Shown: positions 17,601 to 26,267 of the stretch, one piece after another
Layout: each line of letters starts with the position of its first letter
Position numbering within the stretch: the first letter of the stretch is position 1
NCBI GenBank assembly: GCA_947452555.1
Contig: CANGDH010000001.1
Coordinates: 682,001-746,000, forward strand
Direction of reading: 5' to 3'
From: Bacteroidota bacterium
GTDB taxonomy: Bacteria; Bacteroidota; Bacteroidia; Chitinophagales; Chitinophagaceae
Length of the DNA: 64,000 nt
Made by a program: the position numbers and the translations under genes
The notes under the pieces: generated by a model
The model's input: only the letters and a program-made list of their open reading frames with translations
The model's database searches: none
What the model was told of the DNA's origin: nothing

Positions 17601-19300
17601 TTAATGATTCTATTGCCCCCTTGGACGCTACACTTTATTTAAACCATTCAAAATTCAGTCTGGTTGAACAATTTATAGGAAACGTATTACATCATTTAGA
17701 CGGTAAGGCTACCGGCCAATTACATTTTGGTGGTCGTATTGAAAATCCATACTTATTAGGTCAAGCAAAATTAGACAAGGCTTCCTTTATTGTAGACTAT
17801 ACCAAAGTGAAATATTTTATTGACACCGCTACTATTCGATTTACAAAAGATGGTATTGACTTTGGCATAGTTCAAGTAAAAGACAAGCTTGGAAGAACAG
17901 CACAGTTTAAAGGAAAAATAAATAACCAAGGGTTCAAACATTTAGAATACGATATGGAAATGAGCAGTTCTAAAATTGAACTACTTAATATGGATCCATA
18001 TGACAATACTTACTTTTATGGACATGCAGTTGGTAAGGCAGGTATGACTATAAAAGGGCCAGAAGAAAATATTAGAATGGCGATAAATGCAGACGTGAAT
18101 GACAGTTCTAATTTATTCTTACCTAATACTACTAGCAAAGAAACTGGAAAGTCTGAGTTTATTGTTTTCAAAAAGTATGGGAAATCCGCCATTAAGAGTG
18201 CGGACATCCCAACCTATAATTTAGTTGTAGACTTGGATATTACAGCTAATAATAAAACACAGATTAATGTAATTTTTGACGAATTAACTGGAGATGTTAT
18301 CAAAGCTGTTGGAAACGGTCGTATTAAAATAAGAGCAGGCAATATTGAACCTTTGACCATAAGAGGTAAATATAATATTGAGTCTGGCAAATATGATTTC
18401 AACTTTCAATCCTTTATTAAAAAACCGTTTGAATTGATTCCAGAAGCAGGAAATTTTATAGAATGGACCGGAGACCCTTTAAATGCAGATATTCATGTTG
18501 ATGCAAGGTATACGGCAGAGAGAGTCAGTTTAAATGAATTAGTAGGTAGTTCCAACTTTAGTAACGCCGTAAAAACTTACCGTGGTAACGTTTATGTTAT
18601 TGCAGCACTAAGAAATAAACTTTCAAGACCAGACATTAAATTCACATTAGCCTTCCCACAAGGAAATCCTATAAGTTCGGATAATGAATTCTCCCAATTT
18701 ATTTCAAGATTAGAAAGGGACGACAATGAAATTCTTAAACAAGTTTCATTCTTAATTGTGTTTAATTCTTTTGCACCTGTAAGTTTTAATAACAGCGGAA
18801 GCAATAATGCATATTCCGCAACTTCCATTGGCATAAATACCATTTCTCAATTATTAACCAAGGAAGTAAATAAGTCTATTACTAATTTATTAGGACGCGT
18901 AACTGGCGATAAAGGATTACGTTTTGACTTGGGTTCTTCTGTATACAATAGTGGTAATTTATTAGACCCTACAGGAACAGGTATTGCAATTAATGCTAAT
19001 AAAATAGATCGTCAAAGAGTGAATTTGAAATTAGGTAGAAGCTTTTTGAATGATAAAATTATTGTGAACTTTGGTGGAGACTTAGATTTTAATATTAGAA
19101 ATACTACAACCATACAAAATGGGAACTTCCAATGGTTGCCAGATTTAAATATTGAATTTATTTTGACTAAGAATAGAAAATTACGAGCTATCGTATTTAA
19201 TAGAAATAGTCTTGACATTAATGGAAGTAGTTTAGGAAAACGAAACCGTCAAGGAGTAAGTATCTCCTATCGTAAAGACTTTGATAACTTTATATTTTAG
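14612..19300 (+). CDS. TamB-like translocation/assembly module protein (AsmA/DUF490 class)
   Basis: A 1562-residue envelope protein anchored by one N-terminal helix (about residues 7-29, LRIILASIVGLLLLCYLLV). A very long, repetitive, beta-rich body follows, of the AsmA/TamB (repeating beta-groove) kind that spans the periplasm and is linked to outer-membrane protein insertion or phospholipid transport. The C-terminal ~400 residues (from about 1150, with GNGRIKIRAGNIEPL and NLLGRVTGDKGLRFDLG) match the conserved TamB C-terminal domain, ending in SYRKDFDNFIF. The start is TTG at 14612; the frame has no ATG or GTG between it and the upstream stop at 14561. No TamA-type barrel gene is adjacent. 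Family assignment is good; the cargo is unknown. Confidence 0.88.
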   Translation: MYQNKLRILRIILASIVGLLLLCYLLVQVPWVQNKLVQKAASTLSNSIGTEVKVGTVSFSLFNSIDLEKVLIRDQRKDTILYTHTLKLRISDLFFTNSDPVIKYIGLEGTQVYLHRKDSQWNYQFLLNYLNKDSSKKQSSHIDIKKLDLAHFKFIQDDEWLGEKMEFSGANVIANISSFTSKQIIIDQIIANKPFYLIQNKKGFAPISAFKKKTYRKKGVLYFHNENTELFAKNIQIFQGKFWIENGFDKPTPYFDGFHIRMHDLNATINNASFIKDTVKAAVVLNLKERSGLHIKLLQAAFKMTPEIMELDKLLIKTNKSTLGTYYAMQYKDFVYDFNDYIHKVNMKAHFINANVATDDIAFFAPELNTIHQKINTSFKFNGTVDAMKAFDLSAQYGQSFVKGNFTMNGIPNMRSTQINFSNVFAKTNYTDLLNWIPSLNLIKNLQVNQLGDLLLKGSFKGTLYDFVTNASINSKLGNAETSIRLQFPKGDEPSYEGVLTTSHFDIGKLTNIPNFGWINFNGKIAGSSFSLEKVKTNIEGQIDSIVYNNYTYTNINTNGLLQKRAFNGALRIKDPNINFISNLELDFKNGKPKFNAVGDLLNANFSPLNITKDNIQLTGVLDLNFEGDSIDNFIGYAKFFNGKLKSQTSTVNFDSLTLKSSVENGRKIITIASDAIQANIAGRFNILHLPASVQYFMQSYLPTYIPAPKNTVANQQFEISIKTNYFEPYIRMFNKEFSGFNNINLVGTLNTINKSITAKATIPFAQWKSYSLKNGILNGSGTKDSLHVLFNAQSANLSDSFRLDQPALTVHTSNDASIVTLNATSKSALEIINLNGTINTYSDGIALKWTPSYFVLNQKKWDINNGGELSIRKNNTYANNLKFSQGIQALLFSSNKQNNNALQLEMKNVILGDLTKLFFTYPRLEGVTNGTVQFKNILENFEMSSHLAIDQFSFNNEPIGLTNIEAGYDNASGLVPFKLSAPNDQYNLSAIGDYNINDSIAPLDATLYLNHSKFSLVEQFIGNVLHHLDGKATGQLHFGGRIENPYLLGQAKLDKASFIVDYTKVKYFIDTATIRFTKDGIDFGIVQVKDKLGRTAQFKGKINNQGFKHLEYDMEMSSSKIELLNMDPYDNTYFYGHAVGKAGMTIKGPEENIRMAINADVNDSSNLFLPNTTSKETGKSEFIVFKKYGKSAIKSADIPTYNLVVDLDITANNKTQINVIFDELTGDVIKAVGNGRIKIRAGNIEPLTIRGKYNIESGKYDFNFQSFIKKPFELIPEAGNFIEWTGDPLNADIHVDARYTAERVSLNELVGSSNFSNAVKTYRGNVYVIAALRNKLSRPDIKFTLAFPQGNPISSDNEFSQFISRLERDDNEILKQVSFLIVFNSFAPVSFNNSGSNNAYSATSIGINTISQLLTKEVNKSITNLLGRVTGDKGLRFDLGSSVYNSGNLLDPTGTGIAINANKIDRQRVNLKLGRSFLNDKIIVNFGGDLDFNIRNTTTIQNGNFQWLPDLNIEFILTKNRKLRAIVFNRNSLDINGSSLGKRNRQGVSISYRKDFDNFIF

Positions 19301-19329
19301 GGAGCTATTTTTATGAACTGGTTATTAAA

Positions 19330-20907
19330 CTATTTTTTTGATAAAATCGAACTTGGAACAAGCTTACATTGTATCAAACGATATACATAAAAATTACGAA
19401 GTAAAACACCTTTATAAACAATTGGAACAGTGGCTGCTAATTCTACTTTTTGAAAATAGGCCCCAAATAAAATATCAGGATTGGCTGGCAAATTAGAAGG
19501 AATAATACAATAAGCATTTTGTCCTATTTCCAAACCTGCTTGTGTTTGATTTAACCATGCAAATTTATGTAGGTCCTCTAAAGCACCTACCCCAATAACT
19601 GACATGTGTAAAGGTTGCGCAGTATAAAATAGTATATGCCCCCCAGGAAACCACTTATGCGTCAAAATGGGAGCCCCTTGTTTCATTTTACCCTCTAATA
19701 CGTCTTTCTGGACTAATGCCTCGAATTGGGTGCTAAAATAGCGCCATCCGGTAACGTCATTAATTGGGTTATACTCCCCAAGATTCGCAGCCTCTTTTGA
19801 ACCTAATTGTTTTGGAAATACATATACCAATAATAGAAATCCAAAAATTAAAAATGTGATTAACCCCGCAGCTCCTTTAATTAAATTAGGGACTAGTTTA
19901 ATAGAATAATTGGACCAATACACTCCTGCCATCAAAAATAAAGCTATAAATCCTGGCCCTGTCCAATGTGGAAGTGTTGGATTAAATAAAGAAAGTATCC
20001 AAAAAGTAAAAATTAATGGCAAACTTAACCACAACAATAACCAAAGCGTTTCAAAGTGTTGAAAGTCATTGTTACGTAAATTTTGAAAACTGGTTTTGAG
20101 TTTTTTAAATTGCACTAATGGAATTAGACAACTTATATAAACCAAGGGATTTTGATACAGCAACTCTCCTAAGACTTGTTGCAAAAAACTATCCAAGGAA
20201 ATACCTGTGTGCATTACTCGCTTTGAATGATATCGATAGGTAATAAAGTCATTTTGTAGATTCCAATATAGTATAGGAACAACACATATTAAACTTATCA
20301 TAATGGCTAGATACAAATTTTTATTCTTAAGCGTTTTGCCATTATGAAATAAAATAAATGCCCCAAAGCCTGCCCATAAAAATAATCCATGTACTTTACT
20401 CATAGTGGCTAATCCGATGAATAAACCTAACAATAGCCAATGTATTGTTTTGAATAAATGTGGCTTTACAACCATCTTGACCATTAAGTAAATGCTAAGT
20501 GTATAGAACAATAATTGAGGACTGTCTGGTAATACAAATAATCCAGCTATAATAGTGGTATATATAGATAACGAATATAAGAGTGCCGCAATATATCCAG
20601 CTCTTTCGTTTTTTAATAAAGTTCCTGTTTCAAAAATTACAAAAGTCGCAACAGCAGCACTTAAAATACTTCCTAAGCGCATTGATAACGTTGAGACCCA
20701 ATGTAAATTTAAACTAGTAAGTCGAATCATCCAACCTACCATTGGAGGATGATCAAAATGATTCCAATCTGGCTGAATGGCATATGTGTAATAATACACT
20801 TCATCATTTCCTAATTCTAGAAAAGAAGAAAGTATTATTTTAATAAGCACTGTTATTAAAATAAGCCAACCTGTTTTTTTTTGATATTGCGCAGCAGAAA
20901 TATTCAT
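19330..20907 (-). CDS. GT39-type (ArnT/PMT-like) membrane glycosyltransferase
   Basis: A 525-residue inner-membrane protein with about 11-13 hydrophobic helices. It belongs to the dolichyl-phosphate-mannose mannosyltransferase-like GT-C group, which moves a sugar from a polyprenyl phosphate to a lipid, glycan or protein on the periplasmic face. The first periplasmic loop carries the acidic catalytic-type motif NDEVYYY (Asp35-Glu36), and DHPPMVGW at 52-59 is typical of the family. A soluble C-terminal tail of ~120 residues follows. It is 23 bases downstream of aroQ on the same strand and convergent with the TamB-like gene. The acceptor is unknown. Confidence 0.85.
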   Translation of the reverse strand: MNISAAQYQKKTGWLILITVLIKIILSSFLELGNDEVYYYTYAIQPDWNHFDHPPMVGWMIRLTSLNLHWVSTLSMRLGSILSAAVATFVIFETGTLLKNERAGYIAALLYSLSIYTTIIAGLFVLPDSPQLLFYTLSIYLMVKMVVKPHLFKTIHWLLLGLFIGLATMSKVHGLFLWAGFGAFILFHNGKTLKNKNLYLAIMISLICVVPILYWNLQNDFITYRYHSKRVMHTGISLDSFLQQVLGELLYQNPLVYISCLIPLVQFKKLKTSFQNLRNNDFQHFETLWLLLWLSLPLIFTFWILSLFNPTLPHWTGPGFIALFLMAGVYWSNYSIKLVPNLIKGAAGLITFLIFGFLLLVYVFPKQLGSKEAANLGEYNPINDVTGWRYFSTQFEALVQKDVLEGKMKQGAPILTHKWFPGGHILFYTAQPLHMSVIGVGALEDLHKFAWLNQTQAGLEIGQNAYCIIPSNLPANPDILFGAYFQKVELAATVPIVYKGVLLRNFYVYRLIQCKLVPSSILSKK

Positions 20908-20930
20908 AACAGCACTAAATTAGGCGATGT

Positions 20931-21365
20931 TTATTTACTTCCGGCATTGCTTATAAACCAATCTGTTGCTAAAGCATATCCTTTTAAACCTAAACCAATA
21001 ATTGAACCAACCACTTTTGCGGACACATGTGATATTTTTCTGAATTCTTCTCTAGCATGTACATTACTTATATGCACTTCTATTACTGGCGTTTTAACTG
21101 CAGCAATGGCATCACCAATAGCAATGGAAGTATGTGTATACGCAGCTGGATTAATAATAATTCCATCTTGATTAAAACCTGCTGCTTGAATAGCGTCTAC
21201 TATTTCACCTTCTATATTACTTTGAAAATAGGTAAAATTAACTTGAGGGTAATGTGCTTTAAGTCCGGCCAAACAATCATCAAAAGTTTCGTTACCGTAA
21301 ACACCTGGTTCACGCTTGCCTAATAAATTCAAATTAGGCCCGTTGATAATTGTAATTTGTAACAT
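20931..21365 (-). CDS. aroQ: 3-dehydroquinate dehydratase, type II
   Basis: Third step of the shikimate pathway: dehydration of 3-dehydroquinate to 3-dehydroshikimate. The 144-residue length fits the type II dodecameric enzyme. The signature INGPNLNLLGKREPGVYG holds the active-site lid Arg and the catalytic Tyr23. QSNIEGEIVD, NPAAYTHTS and EVHISNVHAREEFR complete the family pattern. The Glu-Pro-Gly-Val-Tyr lid differs slightly from the more common EPxIYG. It lies 93 bases after carA on the same strand. Confidence 0.97.
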   Translation of the reverse strand: MLQITIINGPNLNLLGKREPGVYGNETFDDCLAGLKAHYPQVNFTYFQSNIEGEIVDAIQAAGFNQDGIIINPAAYTHTSIAIGDAIAAVKTPVIEVHISNVHAREEFRKISHVSAKVVGSIIGLGLKGYALATDWFISNAGSK

Positions 21366-21458
21366 AAAATTTAATTAAAAATTTGAAACCTACTTTTGAT
21401 TAGAAAAAAAACTTCTTTTTCAAGAAATCAGACCCCTATTTTTTAAAAGATTGAGCCT

Positions 21459-22553
21459 TTAATTTGTTTTCATTAATGTAATAAAATCATCAAACAAGTA
21501 TCTACTATCGTGAGGGCCAGGAGTTGCTTCCGGATGGTATTGAACACTAAAAGCAGGACGATCTTTTAATTTAATTCCTTCAATAGAATCGTCATTTAAA
21601 TTTACGTGCGACACAATTACATTCGAATGATTTTTTACTGCCTCTGGGTCTACCCCAAAACCGTGGTTCTGTGTTGTGATTTCAGAACGACCTGTAATTA
21701 CATTTTTTACAGGATGATTTAATCCTCTATGACCATGATGCATTTTAAATGTTGGAATATCATTAGCACGCGCCAATAATTGGTGTCCTAAGCAAATACC
21801 AAATAAAGGTTTTTTCTCTTTTAATATTTCTTTGATAGTGGCTACTGCATAATCCATTGGAGCTGGGTCACCTGGGCCATTAGATAAAAAATAACCTGTT
21901 GGATTGAACGCTTTTAAAGTTGCGAAATCTGTTTTTGCAGGATGTACTCTTACATGTACTCCTCTGTCAATTAAGCATTGTAAAATATTATGCTTCACCC
22001 CAAAATCTAAAACAGAAACTTTGATTGCAGAATTCACATCCCCTAATTCATAAATTTCTTTTGTACTAACGGTGCTAGCTAATTCTAAACCATCCATACT
22101 AGGTACTTTAGCTAATTGTGCTTTTAAAGCATCCACGTCTAAATTGTCTGAAGAGATAATACAGTTCATAGCACCGCAAGTTCTTACATGTGCTACTAAT
22201 GCTCTTGTATCTAACCCTTCTATTGAAACTATATTATTTGTAATTAAATATTCGTTCAAATTTCCGTCTGCTTGTGCACGACTAAATTTTTCTTCTAAGT
22301 TGCGGCCAATTAATCCGTGAATTTTTACCGTACTACTTTCTACGTCTGTAGACTTCACACCATAATTTCCAATGTGCACATTACTCATAATAATTACCTG
22401 CCCAGTATAACTAGGGTCTGTAAATACTTCTTGGTAACCTGTCATGCCTGTATTAAAACATATCTCACCTGTAGTGGTACCAATTTTTCCAAAAGCCTGA
22501 CCATGGAAAACATTACCATCGGCTAAAACTAATATTGCTGGTTGTGCAGTCAT
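21459..22553 (-). CDS. carA: carbamoyl-phosphate synthase small (glutaminase) subunit
   Basis: Supplies ammonia from glutamine to CarB for carbamoyl phosphate, feeding arginine and pyrimidine synthesis. At 364 residues it is normal length. It has the CPSase small-chain N-terminal domain (GTTTGEICFNTGMTGYQE) and a class I glutamine amidotransferase domain with nucleophile Cys254 in GICLGHQLL and the His340/Glu342 pair in QYHPEATPGPHDS. No carB is in the window, so the subunits are encoded apart. It follows rplQ but is separated from it by a terminator hairpin. Confidence 0.97.
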   Translation of the reverse strand: MTAQPAILVLADGNVFHGQAFGKIGTTTGEICFNTGMTGYQEVFTDPSYTGQVIIMSNVHIGNYGVKSTDVESSTVKIHGLIGRNLEEKFSRAQADGNLNEYLITNNIVSIEGLDTRALVAHVRTCGAMNCIISSDNLDVDALKAQLAKVPSMDGLELASTVSTKEIYELGDVNSAIKVSVLDFGVKHNILQCLIDRGVHVRVHPAKTDFATLKAFNPTGYFLSNGPGDPAPMDYAVATIKEILKEKKPLFGICLGHQLLARANDIPTFKMHHGHRGLNHPVKNVITGRSEITTQNHGFGVDPEAVKNHSNVIVSHVNLNDDSIEGIKLKDRPAFSVQYHPEATPGPHDSRYLFDDFITLMKTN

Positions 22554-22587
22554 TGTAATTTATCTATTAAGTATTGCAAATTTAGGC

Positions 22588-22618
22588 AAAAAAAAGGCAA
22601 GACCAAAGTCTTGCCTTT
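22588..22618 (-). terminator. Rho-independent terminator after rplQ
   Basis: On the minus strand: AAAGGCAAGAC, loop TTTG, GTCTTGCCTTT, continuing into a run of eight Ts. The 11-base stem is perfect. It ends the infA-to-rplQ operon and separates it from carA. Confidence 0.9.
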
Positions 22619-22640
22619 ATATGTTAAATAACGTTTAGCA

Positions 22641-23168
22641 TTATTCAGCAGCTGCTTCTGGTGTAGATTCAGTTGCTTCTTCAGTAGCAGGAGTTTCTGT
22701 AGCTTCAGCTGCTTTTTTAGGAGCTGCTGGTGCTTTACTTCTACGTGTCTTTTTAGCTGGTTCAGCTGCAGTTGCAATTGAATTACCATAAATTTCGTTG
22801 AAGTCTACTAATTCGATCATCGCTTTCTCAGCATTGTCACCTGGACGAATACCTAATTTGATGATACGAGTGTATCCACCTGGACGTGTAGCAATTTTAG
22901 GAGCTACTACTGTAAATAATTCTTTAACAGCAGCTTTGTCGTTCAAATAAGCAAACACGATTCTGTGATTGTGACTGATTTCCTCTTTAGAAGCTGTTTT
23001 CTTAGTTTTTGTAATTAACGGCTCAACGTATTTTCTTAAAGCTTTAGCTTTAGCTAAAGTTGTAACAATACGCTTGTGCGTAATAATTTGACAAGCTAAG
23101 TTCATCAATAAGGCATCTCTGTGTGCCTTCTTTCTTCCAAGGTTGTTTTGTTTGTCTCCGTGACGCAT
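22641..23168 (-). CDS. rplQ: 50S ribosomal protein L17 with acidic/Ala-rich tail
   Basis: Large-subunit ribosomal protein. Residues 1-~120 are the L17 core ([20 protein letters not shown], then [13 protein letters not shown] and a [28 protein letters not shown] block). The last ~40 residues form a low-complexity Ala/Glu/Pro/Thr extension (from about [14 protein letters not shown]), making 175 residues against ~120-140 in many bacteria; such tails are usual in Bacteroidota. It is the last gene of the alpha-operon segment, 108 bases after rpoA, and is followed by a strong terminator. Confidence 0.97.
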   Translation of the reverse strand: MRHGDKQNNLGRKKAHRDALLMNLACQIITHKRIVTTLAKAKALRKYVEPLITKTKKTASKEEISHNHRIVFAYLNDKAAVKELFTVVAPKIATRPGGYTRIIKLGIRPGDNAEKAMIELVDFNEIYGNSIATAAEPAKKTRRSKAPAAPKKAAEATETPATEEATESTPEAAAE

Positions 23169-23184
23169 GACATTTAAATTTTAT

Positions 23185-23226
23185 CCTTACACCGTGTCAG
23201 GAATTGTAAGGTGTGAGCCGAAGCTC
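23185..23226 (-). promoter_or_regulatory. structured leader between rpoA and rplQ
   Basis: In the minus-strand transcript, GAGC-TTCG-GCTC (23215-23226) forms a C(UUCG)G tetraloop hairpin. Just after it, CCTTACA and TGTAAGG (23211-23205 and 23191-23185) can pair. ACACC and GGTGT overlapping the same arms offer an alternative pairing. The structure ends 16 bases before the rplQ ATG. It may serve translational control or mRNA stability; function is inferred only. Confidence 0.4.
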
Positions 23227-23276
23227 GGTTATAAATAGTGATTTACTAATACTGTCTTTGAAATAAATTCAGAAGA

Positions 23277-24281
23277 CTATTGTAAATCTAATTTGTCTAA
23301 TCCTAATTTACCTAAGTCCATTCCAAAGCTCAATCCTCTTTCGATCAAAACTTGCTCGATTTCAGATAAAGACTTTTGACCGAAGTTTCTGAACTTCATT
23401 AAGTCTTCTTGCTCGTATTGTACCAATTCGCTCAAGCTGTTAATTTTAGCAGCTTTCAAGCAATTGAACGCACGTACAGAAAGGTCTAAGTCCTCTAATG
23501 GAGTTTTTAAAACTTTTCTTAATTGTAAAACTTGCTCATCCACTACATCCTCTTTCTTATCTTCTTTATTATCAAAAGTGATATTCTCGTCTGTAATGAT
23601 CATCAAGTGTTGGATCAAGATTCTAGAAGCTTGCTTTACAGCATCTTCAGGATGGATTGTTCCGTCAGTAGCAACTTCCAAGATTAATTTCTCATAATCT
23701 GTTCTTTGCTCCACACGATAGTTCTCCATAACGTATTTAACGTTCTTGATTGGTGTGTGAATTGAATCAATAGCGATATAACCAAATGGCATATCTTTTA
23801 ATTTATTCTCTTCAGCAGGTATGTAACCACGACCTTTTTGGATAGTGATTTCGATATCTAATTTAGCAGAAGGATCCATTGAGCAAATAATTAACTCAGG
23901 ATTCATTACTTGAAATTGTTGAGAAGCATCACCAATATGACCAGCATTAAATTCACTTGCACCTTTGATAGATAAAATGATTTTTTCTGCGCTCACATCT
24001 TGATCAGCCTTACGCTTAAAACGAACTTGCTTTAAGTTTAAGATCATTTCTGTAACGTCTTCTGTAATTCCTTTAATAGTTGCAAATTCATGATCTACAC
24101 CTTCAATCTTAATACCTACAATAGCAAATCCTTCTAAAGAGCTTAATAAAACTCTTCTTAATGAATTGCCTAATGTTAAACCAAATCCTGGCTCTAATGG
24201 ACGGAATTCGAATAGTCCTTCAAAGTCATTTGCTTTTTGTAAAACAATTTTATCAGGTTTTTGAAAACTTAATATAGCCAT
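23277..24281 (-). CDS. rpoA: DNA-directed RNA polymerase subunit alpha
   Basis: RNA polymerase assembly platform and promoter UP-element/activator contact. At 334 residues it has the N-terminal dimerisation domain (FRPLEPGFGLTLGNSLRRVLLSSLEG), a ~20-residue acidic linker (around DNKEDKKEDVVDEQ) and the C-terminal domain with helix-hairpin-helix (EDLDLSVRAFNCLKAAKI, RNFGQKSLSEIEQVL). It lies between rpsD and rplQ, the standard alpha-operon position. Confidence 0.99.
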   Translation of the reverse strand: MAILSFQKPDKIVLQKANDFEGLFEFRPLEPGFGLTLGNSLRRVLLSSLEGFAIVGIKIEGVDHEFATIKGITEDVTEMILNLKQVRFKRKADQDVSAEKIILSIKGASEFNAGHIGDASQQFQVMNPELIICSMDPSAKLDIEITIQKGRGYIPAEENKLKDMPFGYIAIDSIHTPIKNVKYVMENYRVEQRTDYEKLILEVATDGTIHPEDAVKQASRILIQHLMIITDENITFDNKEDKKEDVVDEQVLQLRKVLKTPLEDLDLSVRAFNCLKAAKINSLSELVQYEQEDLMKFRNFGQKSLSEIEQVLIERGLSFGMDLGKLGLDKLDLQ

Positions 24282-24336
24282 GGTACACTTTTTTTTATTT
24301 GAATCTTTCCGAAGAAAGAAATTTTGTTAGATGCTA

Positions 24337-24942
24337 TTACTTAGAATACAATTCTACGATTAATTGCTCCTTGATATTTTCAGGAACTGCTTCACGCTCA
24401 GGCATTGTAATAAATGTTCCTGTGTTTGTAGTTTCATTCCAATCAACCCAGCTAAATTTAGTATTTCTTGGACGTTGCTTACTAACAATTGATGAATTAT
24501 GACCACTCTTAGGACGGTAAGTGATAACATCACCTGGACGACATGTGTAAGAAGGTACATTAGTTACATCACCATTAACTGCAATGTGTTTGTGAGCTAC
24601 TAATTGACGTGCTTCAGGACGGCTAGCAGCCAATCCCATTCTGAAAATAGTATTGTCTAAACGAGACTCTAACAATTTGATTAAGTTTTCACCAGTAACA
24701 CCTTTAATACGAGATGCTTCTTCAAATGTTTTACGGAATTGTCTCTCTAATACACCATAAGTATATTTAGCTTTTTGTTTTTCTCTTAACTGTAAAGCAT
24801 ACTCTCCTAATTGCTTACGCTTGCGTTGCGCACCATGTTGACCTGGAGGGTTGCTGTTTTTTCCTAACCATTTAGCGTTTCCTAAGATAGGTTCGCCGAA
24901 GATGCGACAAATCTTTGTTTTGGGACCTGTGTAACGTGCCAT
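24337..24942 (-). CDS. rpsD: 30S ribosomal protein S4
   Basis: Primary 16S rRNA-binding protein of the small subunit, and in some bacteria the repressor of its own operon. The 201-residue product starts MARYTGPKTKICRIFGEPI and contains the S4 RNA-binding domain (SRLDNTIFRMGLAASRPEARQ, then LVAHKHIAVNG). It lacks the N-terminal zinc-binding cysteine set (only one Cys there), as in C-minus S4 proteins. It is 90 bases after rpsK and 55 bases before rpoA. Confidence 0.98.
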   Translation of the reverse strand: MARYTGPKTKICRIFGEPILGNAKWLGKNSNPPGQHGAQRKRKQLGEYALQLREKQKAKYTYGVLERQFRKTFEEASRIKGVTGENLIKLLESRLDNTIFRMGLAASRPEARQLVAHKHIAVNGDVTNVPSYTCRPGDVITYRPKSGHNSSIVSKQRPRNTKFSWVDWNETTNTGTFITMPEREAVPENIKEQLIVELYSK

Positions 24943-25032
24943 AATATTTGTTTGTGATTTTTTGGTGACGATACTACATCTTTAAAAATCTTAAAAATGA
25001 ATGTAATATCCGGTTTATAATAAATGTTATTG

Positions 25033-25443
25033 TTATACTCTTCTTTGTTTTGGAGGACGACAACCGTTATGTGGCATAGGTGTTACGTCACGGATTGAAG
25101 TTACTTCGATACCTGATTGAGAGATAGAACGAATTGCACCTTCTCTACCAGAACCTGGTCCTTTTACAAATACGTCTACTCTTTTAACACCCGCGTCTAA
25201 TGCAACTTTAGCTGCGTCAGCTGCTGCCATTTGAGCTGCGTATGGAGTGTTCTTTTTAGAACCTCTAAAGCCCATTTTACCAGCACTACTCCAGCTGATA
25301 ACTTGACCTGCTTTATTTGTAAAAGCAATAATTAAATTGTTGAATGTTGCGCTGATACGAACTTCGCCAGAAGCGTCGATTTTAACGACTCTCTTTTTTG
25401 CAGCTGCTTTTGCACTGTTCTGTGCTTTTTGTGGTTTAGCCAT
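25033..25443 (-). CDS. rpsK: 30S ribosomal protein S11
   Basis: Small-subunit platform protein near the mRNA exit/E-site. It has 136 residues: a short Lys/Ala-rich N-terminal extension, then the S11 core with [47 protein letters not shown] and the C-terminal [16 protein letters not shown]. It is separated from rpsM by an unusually long 191-base spacer containing two hairpins. Confidence 0.98.
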   Translation of the reverse strand: MAKPQKAQNSAKAAAKKRVVKIDASGEVRISATFNNLIIAFTNKAGQVISWSSAGKMGFRGSKKNTPYAAQMAAADAAKVALDAGVKRVDVFVKGPGSGREGAIRSISQSGIEVTSIRDVTPMPHNGCRPPKQRRV

Positions 25444-25512
25444 TTTTGGTTGAGGTGTGCCCTTTTTACTTGTAAAATTACTTGCAAAAAGTGCGGGTTA
25501 TTTAAATTGAAA

Positions 25513-25528
25513 TTCCGCCGAAGCGGAA
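25513..25528 (-). promoter_or_regulatory. UUCG tetraloop hairpin upstream of rpsK
   Basis: Minus-strand TTCCGC-TTCG-GCGGAA gives a six-base-pair stem closed by C(UUCG)G, an exceptionally stable tetraloop. It lies 70 bases before the rpsK start, inside the rpsM-rpsK spacer. Possible roles are a leader structure or a processing/stability element. Confidence 0.45.
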
Positions 25529-25591
25529 ACCGAGTAAAATCTCCCCTTATTCTTTACAGATCAGGATCCAATTTTTAACGGATTTTATAGC

Positions 25592-25626
25592 AAAAAGTAG
25601 TCACCAGTTTCCCAGATGACTACTTT
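25592..25626 (-). terminator. terminator/attenuator-like hairpin after rpsM
   Basis: Minus-strand AAAGTAGTCA and TGACTACTTT form a perfect ten-base stem around a 13-base loop, running into five Ts. It begins eight bases after the rpsM stop but sits inside the operon, so it is more likely a partial terminator or attenuator than a full stop. Confidence 0.6.
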
Positions 25627-25634
25627 ATGATTTA

Positions 25635-26015
25635 TTATTTCTTAGCTACTTTCTTCTTACCGGCAACTGTCTTACGCTTACCCTTACGAGTACGTGAGTT
25701 AGTCTTAGTTCTTTGGCCACGAACAGGTAAACCTTTTCTGTGACGTAAACCACGGTAACAAGCAATATCTAATAAACGCTTAATGCTCATAGAAACTTCA
25801 CTACGTAAAGCACCTTCTACTTTGAATTCAGCGTTAATGATGTTACGAATAGCAGTTTGCTCATCGTCATTCCACTCATTAACTTTCTTATCGTAACTGA
25901 TGTTTGCTTTGTCTAAGATGTACTGAGCAGTTGAATGTCCAATACCGAAAATGTACTGTAGTCCAATTTCTCCTCTTTTGTTTTTTGGTAAGTCTATACC
26001 GGCAATACGAGCCAT
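25635..26015 (-). CDS. rpsM: 30S ribosomal protein S13
   Basis: Small-subunit head protein that contacts the P-site tRNA and the large subunit. The 126-residue product begins [20 protein letters not shown] and includes the helix-two-turn-helix [13 protein letters not shown], the [27 protein letters not shown] block (shown here in outline) and a basic tail [16 protein letters not shown]. It follows rpmJ. Confidence 0.98.
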   Translation of the reverse strand: MARIAGIDLPKNKRGEIGLQYIFGIGHSTAQYILDKANISYDKKVNEWNDDEQTAIRNIINAEFKVEGALRSEVSMSIKRLLDIACYRGLRHRKGLPVRGQRTKTNSRTRKGKRKTVAGKKKVAKK

Positions 26016-26073
26016 ATGCTAAAACTTGTTTTTAATTAATTTTTTTGTTTGTGCTTTGTTCTTTAAAAGAATA

Positions 26074-26190
26074 CTATCCTTGTCTTTGCTTAAAACGAGG
26101 ATTCTTTTTATTGATAACATACAAAACCCCTTTACGCTTAACGATCTTGCAATCTGCACTACGTTTTTTGATAGATGCTCTAACTTTCAT
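26074..26190 (-). CDS. rpmJ: 50S ribosomal protein L36
   Basis: A 38-residue gene with ATG at 26190 and a TAG ending at 26074. The product starts [20 protein letters not shown] and ends [14 protein letters not shown], clearly L36. It has one Cys (position 14) where zinc-binding L36 carries three Cys and one His, so it is the zinc-independent type. It lies between infA and rpsM as in most bacteria. Confidence 0.95.
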   Translation of the reverse strand: MKVRASIKKRSADCKIVKRKGVLYVINKKNPRFKQRQG

Positions 26191-26267
26191 CTGTTTGTTT
26201 TTAAAATATTAAGTCTACTGTTCTTTTTCGTTTGTTCTAATTAGCTACAAGTACAATTAAAAAAATC

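Noticed and set aside
22550..22789. Leu/Gln/Lys-rich frame overlapping the end of rplQ
   Set aside because: It is an alternate frame of the L17 Ala-rich tail and crosses the rplQ terminator.
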